Source of the DNA: Spirochaetota bacterium
GTDB lineage: Bacteria; Spirochaetota; UBA4802; UBA5550
Length of the DNA: 64,000 nt
Assembly: GCA_017999915.1 (NCBI GenBank)
Contig: JAGNKX010000009.1
Span: forward strand, 62,001 to 126,000
Direction of reading: 5' to 3'
Shown here in pieces: positions 8,487 to 16,674 of this stretch. Each line of letters begins with the position of its first letter. Positions within the stretch are counted from its first letter, which is position 1. Below the pieces are notes generated by a model that saw only the letters and a program-made list of their open reading frames with translations, searched no databases and was not told the origin of the DNA. Position numbers and translations under genes: made by a program.

Positions 8487-9446
8487 ATGCTCAAGACAAA
8501 ACTTTGCGAATTATTCGGAATCAAGCACCCGGTGATCCTGGGCGGCATGGCCTATGCCGGGGATCACCGTCTCGCTGCCGCCGTCAGCAACGCCGGCGGC
8601 CTCGGCGTAATCGGTTCCGGCAACATGACCGTGGACGAACTCGTGGCGGCAATCGAGGCCTATCGTAAGCTCTCTGACAGGCCGGTGGGAATCAACGTTT
8701 TCATGAAACGGGATGACACGCCGGCCAAGGCCGAGGCGGCCTGCTCCATGGGCATTGCCGCCCTCTTCACCGGCATTGGAAACCCGCTGCCGGTGGTGCC
8801 CTTCGCTAAAAAAGCCGGCATCCCGGTGGTGCCTACCATAGCGATGGTCAAGCACGCCTCGGCGGTCATCGCAGCCGGCGCCGACATGATCGTCGCCGAG
8901 GGCCAGGAAGGGGGCGGCCATATCGGAACGATCAGCACCCTGCCCCTGGTGGCCCAGGTGCGCAGGGCCGCGTCCGCGGACGTGCCCATCATAGCGGCGG
9001 GAGGCATCGGAGACGGAACACAGCTCGTGGCCTGCCTGGCCATGGGCGCCGTGGGCGTGATGATGGGAACGCGGTTCCTCATAGCGGACGAGTGTCCCAT
9101 CCATGACGCGGTGAAAGAGCGGCTCCTGGCCTGCGGGGCCGAGGACACCACCGTTACCGGGCGATTCACCGGCTTTCCCATGCGCTGCATCGCCAATGAA
9201 TTCACCAGCACGTTCCGCAAGGAAGAAATCACGCGGGGATACGAAATGCTCAACTTCGGAGCCGGGAAGATCAACGCCGGACTCATGGAAGGCGATATCG
9301 CCGCCGGCTCCCTCCCGGCGGGCCAGGTGATAGGACAGATCACGAAACGCCAGACCGCGGCGGAAATATTGACGGAGATAATCACTGAAGCCGAATCACT
9401 TACACGCCGGATAATCGGCAATAAAGGGTTCGACAACTGGGTCTGA
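8487..9446 (+). CDS. fabK: Enoyl-ACP reductase II (FabK) or closely related nitronate monooxygenase
   Basis: This 319-residue FMN-dependent TIM-barrel enzyme tracks pneumococcal FabK along its full length: HPVILGGMAYAGDHRLAAAV, GGLGVIGSGNM, VAEGQEGGGHIG, VPIIAAGGIGDG, MMGTRFL and the C-terminal AGQVIGQI. FabK carries out the last reduction of fatty-acid elongation with FMN and NAD(P)H. Nitronate monooxygenases share the fold. The His in EGGGHIG and the overall pattern favour FabK. A transglutaminase-like gene lies 12 bp upstream. Confidence 0.8.
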   Translation: MLKTKLCELFGIKHPVILGGMAYAGDHRLAAAVSNAGGLGVIGSGNMTVDELVAAIEAYRKLSDRPVGINVFMKRDDTPAKAEAACSMGIAALFTGIGNPLPVVPFAKKAGIPVVPTIAMVKHASAVIAAGADMIVAEGQEGGGHIGTISTLPLVAQVRRAASADVPIIAAGGIGDGTQLVACLAMGAVGVMMGTRFLIADECPIHDAVKERLLACGAEDTTVTGRFTGFPMRCIANEFTSTFRKEEITRGYEMLNFGAGKINAGLMEGDIAAGSLPAGQVIGQITKRQTAAEILTEIITEAESLTRRIIGNKGFDNWV

Positions 9447-9495
9447 TACGGGAACCGGTCATCGGCCCGCGACGAGTATAATTACCGAAGGAGAA

Positions 9496-9798
9496 ATGAT
9501 CATGGCCATACAAAAACAGGATGCCATCAAGGAGAGCTTTAAAAAGAAAAAAAGGAATCACATCATCATCACGATAGTGATCTTCGCCACGGCATTTTTT
9601 GCATTCTGGTTTTCGAACAACCGCGCCATGGTAGCCGACGAATCCACACGAACAGCCATTACCTACGGTATCGCCGTCCTCGCCCTGGGCGGCCTGGCGG
9701 CATTGTTGCTGAACTGGAGGTGTCCCGCTTGCAAAAAGTATCTGGGAAGATCATCGAACCCGAAAGTCTGCAGGAAATGCGGGGCCAAGCTCCAATAA
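9496..9798 (+). CDS. Small membrane protein with C-terminal zinc ribbon
   Basis: This 100-residue protein follows a strong AAGGAG site. ATG 9496 and ATG 9502 are both possible starts. A basic N terminus (KESFKKKKRN) precedes two membrane helices (about 23-41 and 55-72). The C terminus is a zinc ribbon with two CxxC pairs, CPACKKYLG and CRKCGAKL. Both ends are probably cytoplasmic. No function is known. Confidence 0.7.
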   Translation: MIMAIQKQDAIKESFKKKKRNHIIITIVIFATAFFAFWFSNNRAMVADESTRTAITYGIAVLALGGLAALLLNWRCPACKKYLGRSSNPKVCRKCGAKLQ

Positions 9799-9820
9799 AA
9801 AAACGGCATCCCCTGCAACA

Positions 9821-10282
9821 CTAGAGAAGCACAGGAATAATCAGCTCTTTCTTTTCATAGGTAATTTTCTCCGGAATTATTCCCTTCGGCACGATATAGA
9901 TCAACCCTCTTGTAATGGTTTCACCGGCCTTAAGCCTGGGCGCCGGGTTAGCCCTCATCGTAACGGCGGAATTCATGTCCATGATAAAGGGTTTCACCCG
10001 CTTCTCCCCCGCCGAGAGCATGATCCGGTCCAGCAGTAACTGCTGGTCGGTTTTCAGATCGTTGCGGACCCTTATAGTGGCCCAGATGAAGCGCTTGCCT
10101 TTTTTGGGCTCCCAGTAGCCGCCGGCGGTATTGTACTGGTCAGGGCCAACCGTAAGTTTCTCAAGTGAGATGTGCCAGCGGTCATTGGAAAGCATGATGG
10201 GAGCTTTGATAAGGGCCCTGGAACAACCGGCAAAGAACATCATTGCGGCAAGAATACTACAGCATTGCGCGATGTATTTCAT
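9821..10282 (-). CDS. Predicted lipoprotein, unknown function
   Basis: This 153-residue protein starts at MKYIAQCCSILAAMMFFAGC, chosen because AGGAG lies upstream and the lipobox FAGC then sits at the expected distance. The body is beta-rich, with WHISLEKLTVGPDQYN, RFIWATIRVRNDLKTDQQ and a hydrophobic end (ITYEKKELIIPVLL). The pattern resembles DUF4352-like immunoglobulin folds, but the match is weak. It is convergent with the zinc-ribbon protein gene. Confidence 0.6.
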   Translation of the reverse strand: MKYIAQCCSILAAMMFFAGCSRALIKAPIMLSNDRWHISLEKLTVGPDQYNTAGGYWEPKKGKRFIWATIRVRNDLKTDQQLLLDRIMLSAGEKRVKPFIMDMNSAVTMRANPAPRLKAGETITRGLIYIVPKGIIPEKITYEKKELIIPVLL

Positions 10283-10366
10283 AATGGAATCTCCTACTAC
10301 CAAGTAACGAACAGCACAAGGTTTTGAGTCAATTTTTTTTTGGATCGGGGTATAATATTGGAAGCA

Positions 10367-10801
10367 TCAGATGTATTTGGGGAGATTGGGCGGGTACCCC
10401 CAGTAGAACCTCCAGCAAATTACATCATCAACCATTTCCTTAATGATAACATAATTAATAAAACGATAGTTATCGGTAAAAACTTTATTTCCCTTTTTCC
10501 CCAAGTATTTTTCAACAGCATATGCAAGAATCAACGAAACCGACATTTTCCTCAATTTCCTCAAATCCAGAAAATATTCATAGTCGTCCTCCCGCAGGTT
10601 CAGATGAAAGACATGCCAGCTATCCGGATTGTCTTTTTGCTGGTACTTCACCATCCTGCCCATACTGAGATTCTTATAATTCTCGCTCATTACTTTCTTT
10701 ATTAAGAATATTATAACCTCAGAGCGGGAAATCCCTCTTGATTCAGCCGCCCTGGCGATCTGGTTTAAAATAGCGACATGAATATTCACAGTTGTTTCCA
10801 T
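10367..10801 (-). CDS. Tandem ribbon-helix-helix DNA-binding protein, paralogue A
   Basis: This 144-residue protein starts METTVNIHVAIL, 8 bp after GGAG. Residues 1-35 form one ribbon-helix-helix unit: a strand, a first helix and ISRSEVIIFLIKKV as the second helix. Residues of about 60-100 look like a second unit: strand WHVFHLNLRE, helix DDYEYFLDLRKLRKM and helix SVSLILAYAVEKYL. The protein closely matches the gene at 42823. Near the C terminus, TDNYRF is encoded by the core of the dispersed repeat (10464-10476). It is probably a DNA-binding regulator; the target is unknown. Confidence 0.7.
   Translation of the reverse strand: METTVNIHVAILNQIARAAESRGISRSEVIIFLIKKVMSENYKNLSMGRMVKYQQKDNPDSWHVFHLNLREDDYEYFLDLRKLRKMSVSLILAYAVEKYLGKKGNKVFTDNYRFINYVIIKEMVDDVICWRFYWGYPPNLPKYI
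10464..10476 (-). repeat. CGATAACTATCGG repeat core inside a coding gene
   Basis: On the minus strand this reads ACCGATAACTATCG, encoding Thr-Asp-Asn-Tyr-Arg of the tandem RHH protein. It matches the intergenic repeats at 20.6-24.1 kb, including the preceding T-rich TTTTTACC. Confidence 0.6.
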
Positions 10802-10926
10802 TGTCATATCTCCATGTTTATACATGGAGATACGAATAGAGCGGATACATGTTAAACTTTTTTGAATAATTCCATGGTTAATATTCTAATTGACATATCT
10901 TCAAGAATGCTATCATCAAATAATAA

Positions 10927-11029
10927 ACTTGTTGCGAAACAGTGCCTCGCGCTCGCAGGGACGCCCTGCAGAGGCTTTTTAAGGGGCTTCGCCCCTTAAA
11001 CCCCATTTAAGAACAAGTTATGCAACAAG
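10927..11029. repeat. 103-bp MITE-like element with 9-bp terminal inverted repeats
   Basis: The ends are ACTTGTTGC (10927-10935) and GCAACAAGT (11021-11029), a perfect inverted pair. Inside are GCAGGG/CCCTGC and a strong stem TTAAGGGGC/GCCCCTTAA. The 10802-11064 spacer otherwise contains no gene and is AT-rich. The element may also end transcription upstream of the coiled-coil membrane protein gene. Confidence 0.6.
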
Positions 11030-11064
11030 TCTAATCTGCATAATCACGATTGAAGGTAATAAAG

Positions 11065-12570
11065 ATGACAGACCCGGATATCAGAGATAAAGCTGAAGTA
11101 ACTCCGCCAAAGCAAGCAAAGCCAAGGGGCGTTATATTCACTATCATCAGTACCGCGGCATTTATCATCATACCGTTAGCAACTATTGCCGCCATAGTTA
11201 TCACCGTGCTGCTCCAGCCGGGTTTCTATACAGGCATCTTGAAAGACGGTAAGTTCATCACCGCTTTTATCGAGGCAAAGAACTGGCAGGTTGAAAGGCA
11301 GATTAGCGATGAGATCGAACGCGATGTAAAAATCACGGAATACACGAGGGAATATGATACGATCAAATCCCGCTACGAGCAGGCAAAGGAGGACTATGCC
11401 CGTATCAGCCGGGAAAACGAAATTGAATCCCTGAAAAAGCAGCACAGAGACGTCAAGGCCCTCAAATGGAAGCTTGTCAGGGACACCTTCCCCGACGAGA
11501 ACGGCTTTGAAAAAAACCGCGAGGAAGTGCTCGCCAAGCTCAAGGAAATGATCACGGAGAAGGAGGAATACCAGGAACAGAACAAAGATCAGATTAAAAC
11601 AGCACGCAAGGCCATGAAAAAGGCCTCGAATGATTACGAAGACGCTCTATCAACCCTTGAAGATAAAAAAAAGGACGCGGAAAAAATCGCGGAAAAGCAT
11701 AAAAACACTTTTTCCGGGAAACTGTATAACGATCTGGAGCGCATCGAGGGTCCTCTTTCGAAAATACTCAACGACAAGCTCATTGACGGGGCGGTCCGTG
11801 CCGAAATAGCAAAAATCCTCAGATTTCTTACCAGCTACGACCGCCAGATAGAGCAGCATAACATTTACTATGCCCGCACCAATGACGGCCGGGGCCTCAC
11901 GGCCAGGTCGCTCAGGGTCAAGTTGCCCGATATTGCCATAAGCCTATGGGTCAATGATGAATCCAAAGGGAAACCGCGTAAGCGCCATGTGCTGAGCCAG
12001 CTCCTCGTGGAGGAGCTTGACAGGATCGACTCCCTGGAGAACCGCATGCTGTTAAAGACACTCTTCAGGCTCTCCGATACGAGCCTTGGCGAGTATTTCA
12101 CCGGCAAGTATCTGAAAAAGCTGGGTCTGACCATTGATGGCGGCGTCATCCGAATGTCCAATATTATATTAAAAGATGAACAGGCGGAAACGGTATCCTC
12201 CATAATGGAAGCAATGTCATGGGCCCAGTACGCGGCATTTGGCGCCGCCGGCATCCTGGTACTTTTTATCTTCTATTTTATATTCTCAACCGTTGAGCGA
12301 AGGCGTAAACTCGCCATGCTGAAGCGCCTCTTCATATACCCTTCACTCTTGGTGCTTCTCGCCTGCGGCGTCTTCACCTGGACTTCACGGAACATTTTCG
12401 CTTATTATCCGGATATCCTCCAGGACCTGTCGGTGCGGAGCTATGTGAAGCACCTGAGCTTCACGGCGGGCTGGCACTTTATCATGCCTATGCTCGTCGT
12501 TTTCGGCGCCCTGTTCATCGCGGGCCTTATGATCAGAAAGTATCTTGCCGCGACAGCGCCAAAGGAATAG
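11065..12570 (+). CDS. Coiled-coil membrane protein, unknown function
   Basis: This 501-residue protein is read from the ATG at 11065; a TTG 15 bases upstream is in frame. One membrane helix lies near the N terminus (about 24-49: VIFTIISTAAFIIIPLATIA). A long charged region (about 80-220) looks like a coiled coil, rich in Lys, Glu and Asp. A central globular segment follows (RGLTARSLRVKLPDIAISLWV). Three C-terminal helices include AFGAAGILVLFIFYFIF and LFIYPSLLVLLACGVF. It is most likely an envelope protein with a large periplasmic coiled-coil domain. No family is recognised and it is transcribed alone. Confidence 0.55.
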   Translation: MTDPDIRDKAEVTPPKQAKPRGVIFTIISTAAFIIIPLATIAAIVITVLLQPGFYTGILKDGKFITAFIEAKNWQVERQISDEIERDVKITEYTREYDTIKSRYEQAKEDYARISRENEIESLKKQHRDVKALKWKLVRDTFPDENGFEKNREEVLAKLKEMITEKEEYQEQNKDQIKTARKAMKKASNDYEDALSTLEDKKKDAEKIAEKHKNTFSGKLYNDLERIEGPLSKILNDKLIDGAVRAEIAKILRFLTSYDRQIEQHNIYYARTNDGRGLTARSLRVKLPDIAISLWVNDESKGKPRKRHVLSQLLVEELDRIDSLENRMLLKTLFRLSDTSLGEYFTGKYLKKLGLTIDGGVIRMSNIILKDEQAETVSSIMEAMSWAQYAAFGAAGILVLFIFYFIFSTVERRRKLAMLKRLFIYPSLLVLLACGVFTWTSRNIFAYYPDILQDLSVRSYVKHLSFTAGWHFIMPMLVVFGALFIAGLMIRKYLAATAPKE

Positions 12571-12750
12571 GTTTACGCTGGCCGCGGTGACGGGACAGGC
12601 CTTATTGATCGTTATGAATGGCTCAAAATCTCCGCACACCTGCGACCTATCTTGAAAAATAATTCTTGCCGCCAAAAGCCGGCATTGATCATTTGGTAGA
12701 CACCCGGAATGGAAGCCGATCATGATATCAAGACCATCAGGATAAACATG

Positions 12751-13830
12751 ATGACCGATGAAATATATTTGAAGCTGGCCGAAATCCTCGATTATCTTCC
12801 CAACGGCTTTCCCCGTACGGAAAGCGGGGTAGAGATTAAGCTTTTAAAAAAGATCTTCACACCCGATGAGGCGGAGCTCTTTTGCGACATGAAGATGGCA
12901 AAGGAAACGGCCGCCGAGATATCCCGGAGGACCGGCAGGCCCCTCCAGGGACTCGATGAAAAACTCAGCGCCATGTGGTGGAAAGGCCAGATAGAATGCG
13001 ACCCCACGGGAGAAGAAAAGCGGTACAACCTCGTCCCCTGGGTCGTCGGGATCTTCGAATTCCAGGTCGGGAACATGGACGAGGAATTCGCGCGGCTCCA
13101 CGTGGAGTATATCAAGACTGCCGGGCTCTTCTTCATGAAGAAAAAGCCGCAGGTCATGCAGGTGCTGCCCATCGAGAAGGAAGTGCCGGACCATAACGAG
13201 GCACTGCCCTTTGCCCGGGTATCGGCCCTCATAGAGAAAAGCCAGTCCTTCGCCGTCAATGAATGCATCTGCAAGAAGCAGTCGGGCCTGATCGGCAGGG
13301 GCTGCGCGAAACCGCGGGAGGTGTGCCTCCTCATAGCCGAAAAGCCGGGATTCTACGACAATCACCCGATGGCCGGCAGGCTCATCACCAGGGAGGAGGC
13401 CCGCGACATTTTGAACAGGGCCGAGGAAGCCGGACTGGTGCACATGACCGCCAATGTGCAGGAGGGGCACTGGTTCATATGCAACTGCTGCGGCTGCTGC
13501 TGCAGCCAGCTCCTGGCGGCGCGGTTCGGATGGAAGGGAGCGGTCAACTCCCGCTATTTCGCCAGGATCGACGCGTCCCTCTGCACAAACTGCGGTCTCT
13601 GCTCAGAAACTCGCTGTCAGGTCAAGGCGATCGACGCCGTCGAAGGACATCGCGCGGTTAACGAGGAAAAATGCATCGGCTGTGGCCTCTGCGTTTCAAC
13701 CTGCCCCTCAGGGGCCGTCACCCTTATCCATAAAAGCGCGGAACGCATCATAGAGCCGCCCCGCGACGAAAAGGAATGGTACAGCATCAAGGCTCGGAAC
13801 GAGAAGAAGGATATTTCTAAATTCGAATAA
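12751..13830 (+). CDS. Winged-helix plus ferredoxin-type 4Fe-4S protein, paralogue A
   Basis: This 359-residue protein is read from MTDEIYLKLAEIL, chosen to match the start of its paralogue at 59631. The N-terminal half contains a winged-helix-like region (EAELFCDMKMAKETAAEISRR). Two cysteine-rich segments follow: NECICKKQSG with REVCL, and FICNCCGCCCSQLL. The C terminus has two ferredoxin motifs: CTNCGLCSETRC, which has four residues before the last Cys instead of the usual three, and CIGCGLCVSTCP. It could be a redox-sensing regulator or an electron carrier. Unlike the paralogue, there is no PadR gene beside it. Confidence 0.75.
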   Translation: MTDEIYLKLAEILDYLPNGFPRTESGVEIKLLKKIFTPDEAELFCDMKMAKETAAEISRRTGRPLQGLDEKLSAMWWKGQIECDPTGEEKRYNLVPWVVGIFEFQVGNMDEEFARLHVEYIKTAGLFFMKKKPQVMQVLPIEKEVPDHNEALPFARVSALIEKSQSFAVNECICKKQSGLIGRGCAKPREVCLLIAEKPGFYDNHPMAGRLITREEARDILNRAEEAGLVHMTANVQEGHWFICNCCGCCCSQLLAARFGWKGAVNSRYFARIDASLCTNCGLCSETRCQVKAIDAVEGHRAVNEEKCIGCGLCVSTCPSGAVTLIHKSAERIIEPPRDEKEWYSIKARNEKKDISKFE

Positions 13831-13844
13831 CCAGGCAAGTTGCT

Positions 13845-13862
13845 GGGCCCATCATCGGGCCC
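13845..13862. terminator. Short hairpin between convergent genes
   Basis: GGGCCC-ATCATC-GGGCCC lies between the Fe-S protein gene and a convergent membrane protein gene and overlaps the latter's stop codon. There is no T tract, so termination activity is uncertain. Confidence 0.3.
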
Positions 13863-14742
13863 GCCTCTGCGCATCCATTTCATCAATCATGCGCTGTTTA
13901 TATAATTGGTAATCCACAACCTTGAAGATTTCCTCAAAAGCCGAACGTTCCGGCGCCGTCTTCCATTTTGCCTCCGCCTGCCTGCGCATCGGGTAAAGCG
14001 CCGCGGCCACGACCAGAACTAGCGAGGCAACCCTGTATAAAACCTGCCTTCGTGAAATTGCCGTGAGAAAATGATCAAACACTGTTCCCAGGTTGCAGGG
14101 AAGATAGAACATCAGGAAAAGAATGGAAGCGAAGAACAGGGAGAGCGCGGTTTCGATACCGGAGGATGCCTTCATTATGCTTAGAGGCATAAGGCGCCAG
14201 GTGACCGTGAAGGCTATGGTGCCGAAGATAAAAAGGCATGTTTCGCCCAGGATATTCATGATCAAAGCATGGGTCCGCGGCCGCTCCGGTATTTTAGCGC
14301 TGAAAATAAAATAGGTGATACATCCTTCAATGGCCAGGTAGCTGATGAGCGCCAGCCGGAAAAGATTTTTATCCCCGCGGAACGTCAGGCCAAGGGCCCG
14401 GAACGCGCTCATGATGACCAGTAAAAACACGGCCGCATGAAACAGGTAGATGATGAATCCCCATTTCAGCCATATCCTCTGCCCCGGTTTTCCAAGGCCT
14501 CTTTTCAGCATTTTTTCGCCGATTGCTTTGAACTTCAAGTAAATACCCGGGACCTCGCACAGAAGCGCCGCAATCAGCAGTAAGGCGATCCAGTAGGTGG
14601 GACGCATGCCGGTATAGGGGTGGTCAACATAACTCTTAAGCTCCGGGAGCAGCAGCGGCTCCAGGAAAAACAAGTAGAGACAGAACATCAGATCAAAGGC
14701 GATACCGCGCACGAACCCGAGGTTATTATAATTAATGGCCAT
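13852..14742 (-). CDS. Polytopic membrane protein, unknown function
   Basis: This 296-residue protein has about seven predicted membrane helices, including IAFDLMFCLYLFFLEPLLL, YWIALLLIAALLCEVPGIYL, WGFIIYLFHAAVFLLVIM and ILFLMFYLPCNLG. A basic, helical C-terminal tail (about 255-296) is probably cytoplasmic. No catalytic motif is visible. It starts 25 bp after the stop of the upstream acyltransferase gene on the same strand, so the two probably form an operon and may share a lipid-related role; that is inference. Confidence 0.6.
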   Translation of the reverse strand: MAINYNNLGFVRGIAFDLMFCLYLFFLEPLLLPELKSYVDHPYTGMRPTYWIALLLIAALLCEVPGIYLKFKAIGEKMLKRGLGKPGQRIWLKWGFIIYLFHAAVFLLVIMSAFRALGLTFRGDKNLFRLALISYLAIEGCITYFIFSAKIPERPRTHALIMNILGETCLFIFGTIAFTVTWRLMPLSIMKASSGIETALSLFFASILFLMFYLPCNLGTVFDHFLTAISRRQVLYRVASLVLVVAAALYPMRRQAEAKWKTAPERSAFEEIFKVVDYQLYKQRMIDEMDAQRRAR

Positions 14743-14766
14743 GAATTAAAACAAACAAGCACTGAC

Positions 14767-15726
14767 CTACTGTTTATCAAGCAACTTGTCCTTTTCCGTC
14801 CAGACGTCGTTCACCCAATTCTGGAATTTGTTCTGGAATTCCCTGTCATCGACATAGTCGCCGAGGAGGTCCTGCGTTACCGGTATTTTTTCTATGATGA
14901 CCCTTATTTCCTTTATCCTGCCGCAGATGAAGTGCCAGAAGCTCGTGTCGCCGCCGGGGTACACGATGGTGACGTTAACGATACTGCTCAGCTGCTCTCC
15001 CATCGTTGACAGGACAAAGCCGATCCCTCCCGCCTTCGGCTTCAGGAGATGCATGAAGGGGGATTTTTGCTGATCATGTTTTTCCTTCGTAAAGCGCGTC
15101 CCTTCCACGAAGTTCATGATTGAAACCGGGATGCCTTTGAACTTTCTGCACGCTTTCCTCGTTATTTCAATATCCTTGCCCTTGAGGTGGGGATTTTTCT
15201 TCAGAAAGGCCGGGCTGTAGCGCTTCATAAAGGGATAATCGAGCGCCCACCATGCGATGCCGAGGAACGGCACCCATATCAGCTCCTTCTTGAGAAAGAA
15301 CTTCAGGAAGGGTATCTTCCTGTTGAAGATCCTCTGGAGCACGACGATATCCACCCAGGTCTGATGGTTCGATATGACCAGGTACCATTCCTTCAGGGAC
15401 AGGCCTTCCAGTCCCCGGACGTCCCATTTGATCTTCTGCGTCCAAGACATGTTGAAATTATTGATCGATATCCAGGTAACGGCAAGGCCGTTTATTATGA
15501 TACCGAAAAGCTTCCTCCATCCGCTGATCGGCACTATAAGCTTCAAGAATGCCAATACCATCAGCGGGCCAAACCAGAATAAAGTATTGATGTACAACAA
15601 TAGCATGGAGAGCAATCCCCTGAGATTGTATCCAATGGTAAGCAATACCGATTCCTTGTTCTTCATAACATCATCCTGCACGTCAGCCGCATTTTTTTTC
15701 ATATTCATAGGGATGGTATTCTCCAT
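14767..15726 (-). CDS. PlsC-family acyltransferase (1-acylglycerol-3-phosphate type, YihG-like)
   Basis: This 319-residue membrane-associated protein has the PlsC motifs: block I NHQTWVD (the NHxxxxD motif), block III FVEGTRFTKEK, and the usual substrate region (FFLKKELIWVPFLGIAWWALD). Two N-terminal hydrophobic segments (about 30-80) anchor it. The C-terminal block IV contains NVTIVYPGGDTSF. The length and pattern are closest to the YihG/lysophospholipid acyltransferase subfamily. It would transfer an acyl chain to lysophosphatidic acid or a related lysophospholipid on the inner membrane. It is followed by the membrane protein gene at 13852. Confidence 0.85.
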   Translation of the reverse strand: MENTIPMNMKKNAADVQDDVMKNKESVLLTIGYNLRGLLSMLLLYINTLFWFGPLMVLAFLKLIVPISGWRKLFGIIINGLAVTWISINNFNMSWTQKIKWDVRGLEGLSLKEWYLVISNHQTWVDIVVLQRIFNRKIPFLKFFLKKELIWVPFLGIAWWALDYPFMKRYSPAFLKKNPHLKGKDIEITRKACRKFKGIPVSIMNFVEGTRFTKEKHDQQKSPFMHLLKPKAGGIGFVLSTMGEQLSSIVNVTIVYPGGDTSFWHFICGRIKEIRVIIEKIPVTQDLLGDYVDDREFQNKFQNWVNDVWTEKDKLLDKQ

Positions 15727-15840
15727 GGCAAAATTAGATATTGCAACAATAAAACTATCGGGAGTGATTATTCCGGAGGATTATGTTACGCAACACAAGA
15801 CCGTCAACCTTTTATTACGGTTGCAAAAAAATAATGAAAA

Positions 15841-15868
15841 AGCCACACATCGTGTGGCTTTTTTTTGA
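15841..15868 (-). terminator. Intrinsic terminator
   Basis: The stem AAGCCACAC/GTGTGGCTT has A and T tracts on either side. It lies just beyond the stop of the chalcone-isomerase-like gene and before the acyltransferase gene, and fits an intrinsic terminator for the former. Confidence 0.8.
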
Positions 15869-15886
15869 TTGCGTAATACTATCTGA

Positions 15887-16459
15887 TTATTTTCCGGAAA
15901 GCAGTGACGCTTTCAGGCTGTCCTGGACCGGATTTGATCCAAGCCAGATGGCAAAAAGAGCCTTTTTCAGGTCAAGACCGGCAATGGAGCCCAGATTCTG
16001 CATTTTACCGGTCTCTTTGAATTTAAACTGCGTGGACAGACCGGCGGGTGTGTAGGTTATATAAACCACATCGCCCTTGGTAAATTTAATAGCATTGAAC
16101 TGATCCATGAAAGCCTTTGTCTTGGGTGATGTATATCCTGCTTTCGCGGATTTGGCAAATCCTTCGTTGACCGTTTCAAGAAAACGCTCACGAGTGACGA
16201 GCTTGCTATCCAGGGTAAGGATCATCTGCATCGGCTCATTGGCTTCGATAATCGTCTTTCCATCTTTCCCCTTGAGATTCTCGGAAACATACAGGGTCAG
16301 GAAATACAGGGTGCCGAAGATCGATTTGGTCCGGACACCGCTGCCGTTTTTAGCCATTTTTTTGCCGCCTATCATGTAATCAGCGGACATTCCCGGCGCA
16401 GCCAACGCTAACACACATGCGGCAATGATGACGAGTAAACTTATCCGTTTCACTCTCAT
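15887..16459 (-). CDS. Secreted chalcone-isomerase-like domain protein
   Basis: This 190-residue protein starts at MRVKRISLLVIIAA, chosen because ATAGGAGGA lies directly before the ATG and gives a signal peptide ending GMSA. The mature protein has the bacterial chalcone-isomerase-like pattern: MIGGKKMAKNGSGVRTK, FGTLYFLTLYVSENLK, LTLDSKLVTRERFLE, FTKGDVVYITYTP and a final GLDLKKALFAIWLGSNPVQDSL. Bacterial members are periplasmic; their role is mostly unknown and they are not flavonoid enzymes. It has its own terminator, so it is a single-gene unit. Confidence 0.75.
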   Translation of the reverse strand: MRVKRISLLVIIAACVLALAAPGMSADYMIGGKKMAKNGSGVRTKSIFGTLYFLTLYVSENLKGKDGKTIIEANEPMQMILTLDSKLVTRERFLETVNEGFAKSAKAGYTSPKTKAFMDQFNAIKFTKGDVVYITYTPAGLSTQFKFKETGKMQNLGSIAGLDLKKALFAIWLGSNPVQDSLKASLLSGK

Positions 16460-16674
16460 ATTCCTCCTATGTTTAATTTTTGATTTCACTAAATAGTCAG
16501 ATGATTTTATCATTTGTCAATAGAATAATTAACCACATTCAAAAATAATTTTTTAACGAAGTCTTTGGTTAGAAAGTAATGGCAGCAAAACTACTTGACA
16601 GAATCAAAAAAAAGCATATATGCATTGATATTCTCGCGGCTGATATCGGCAATATCACACAAAGGAGTCGCTCC

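Noticed and set aside
16579-16674. The longer start of the CorA-type gene.
   Set aside because: The 32 extra residues are not typical of the family, and AGGAG precedes the later ATG at good spacing.
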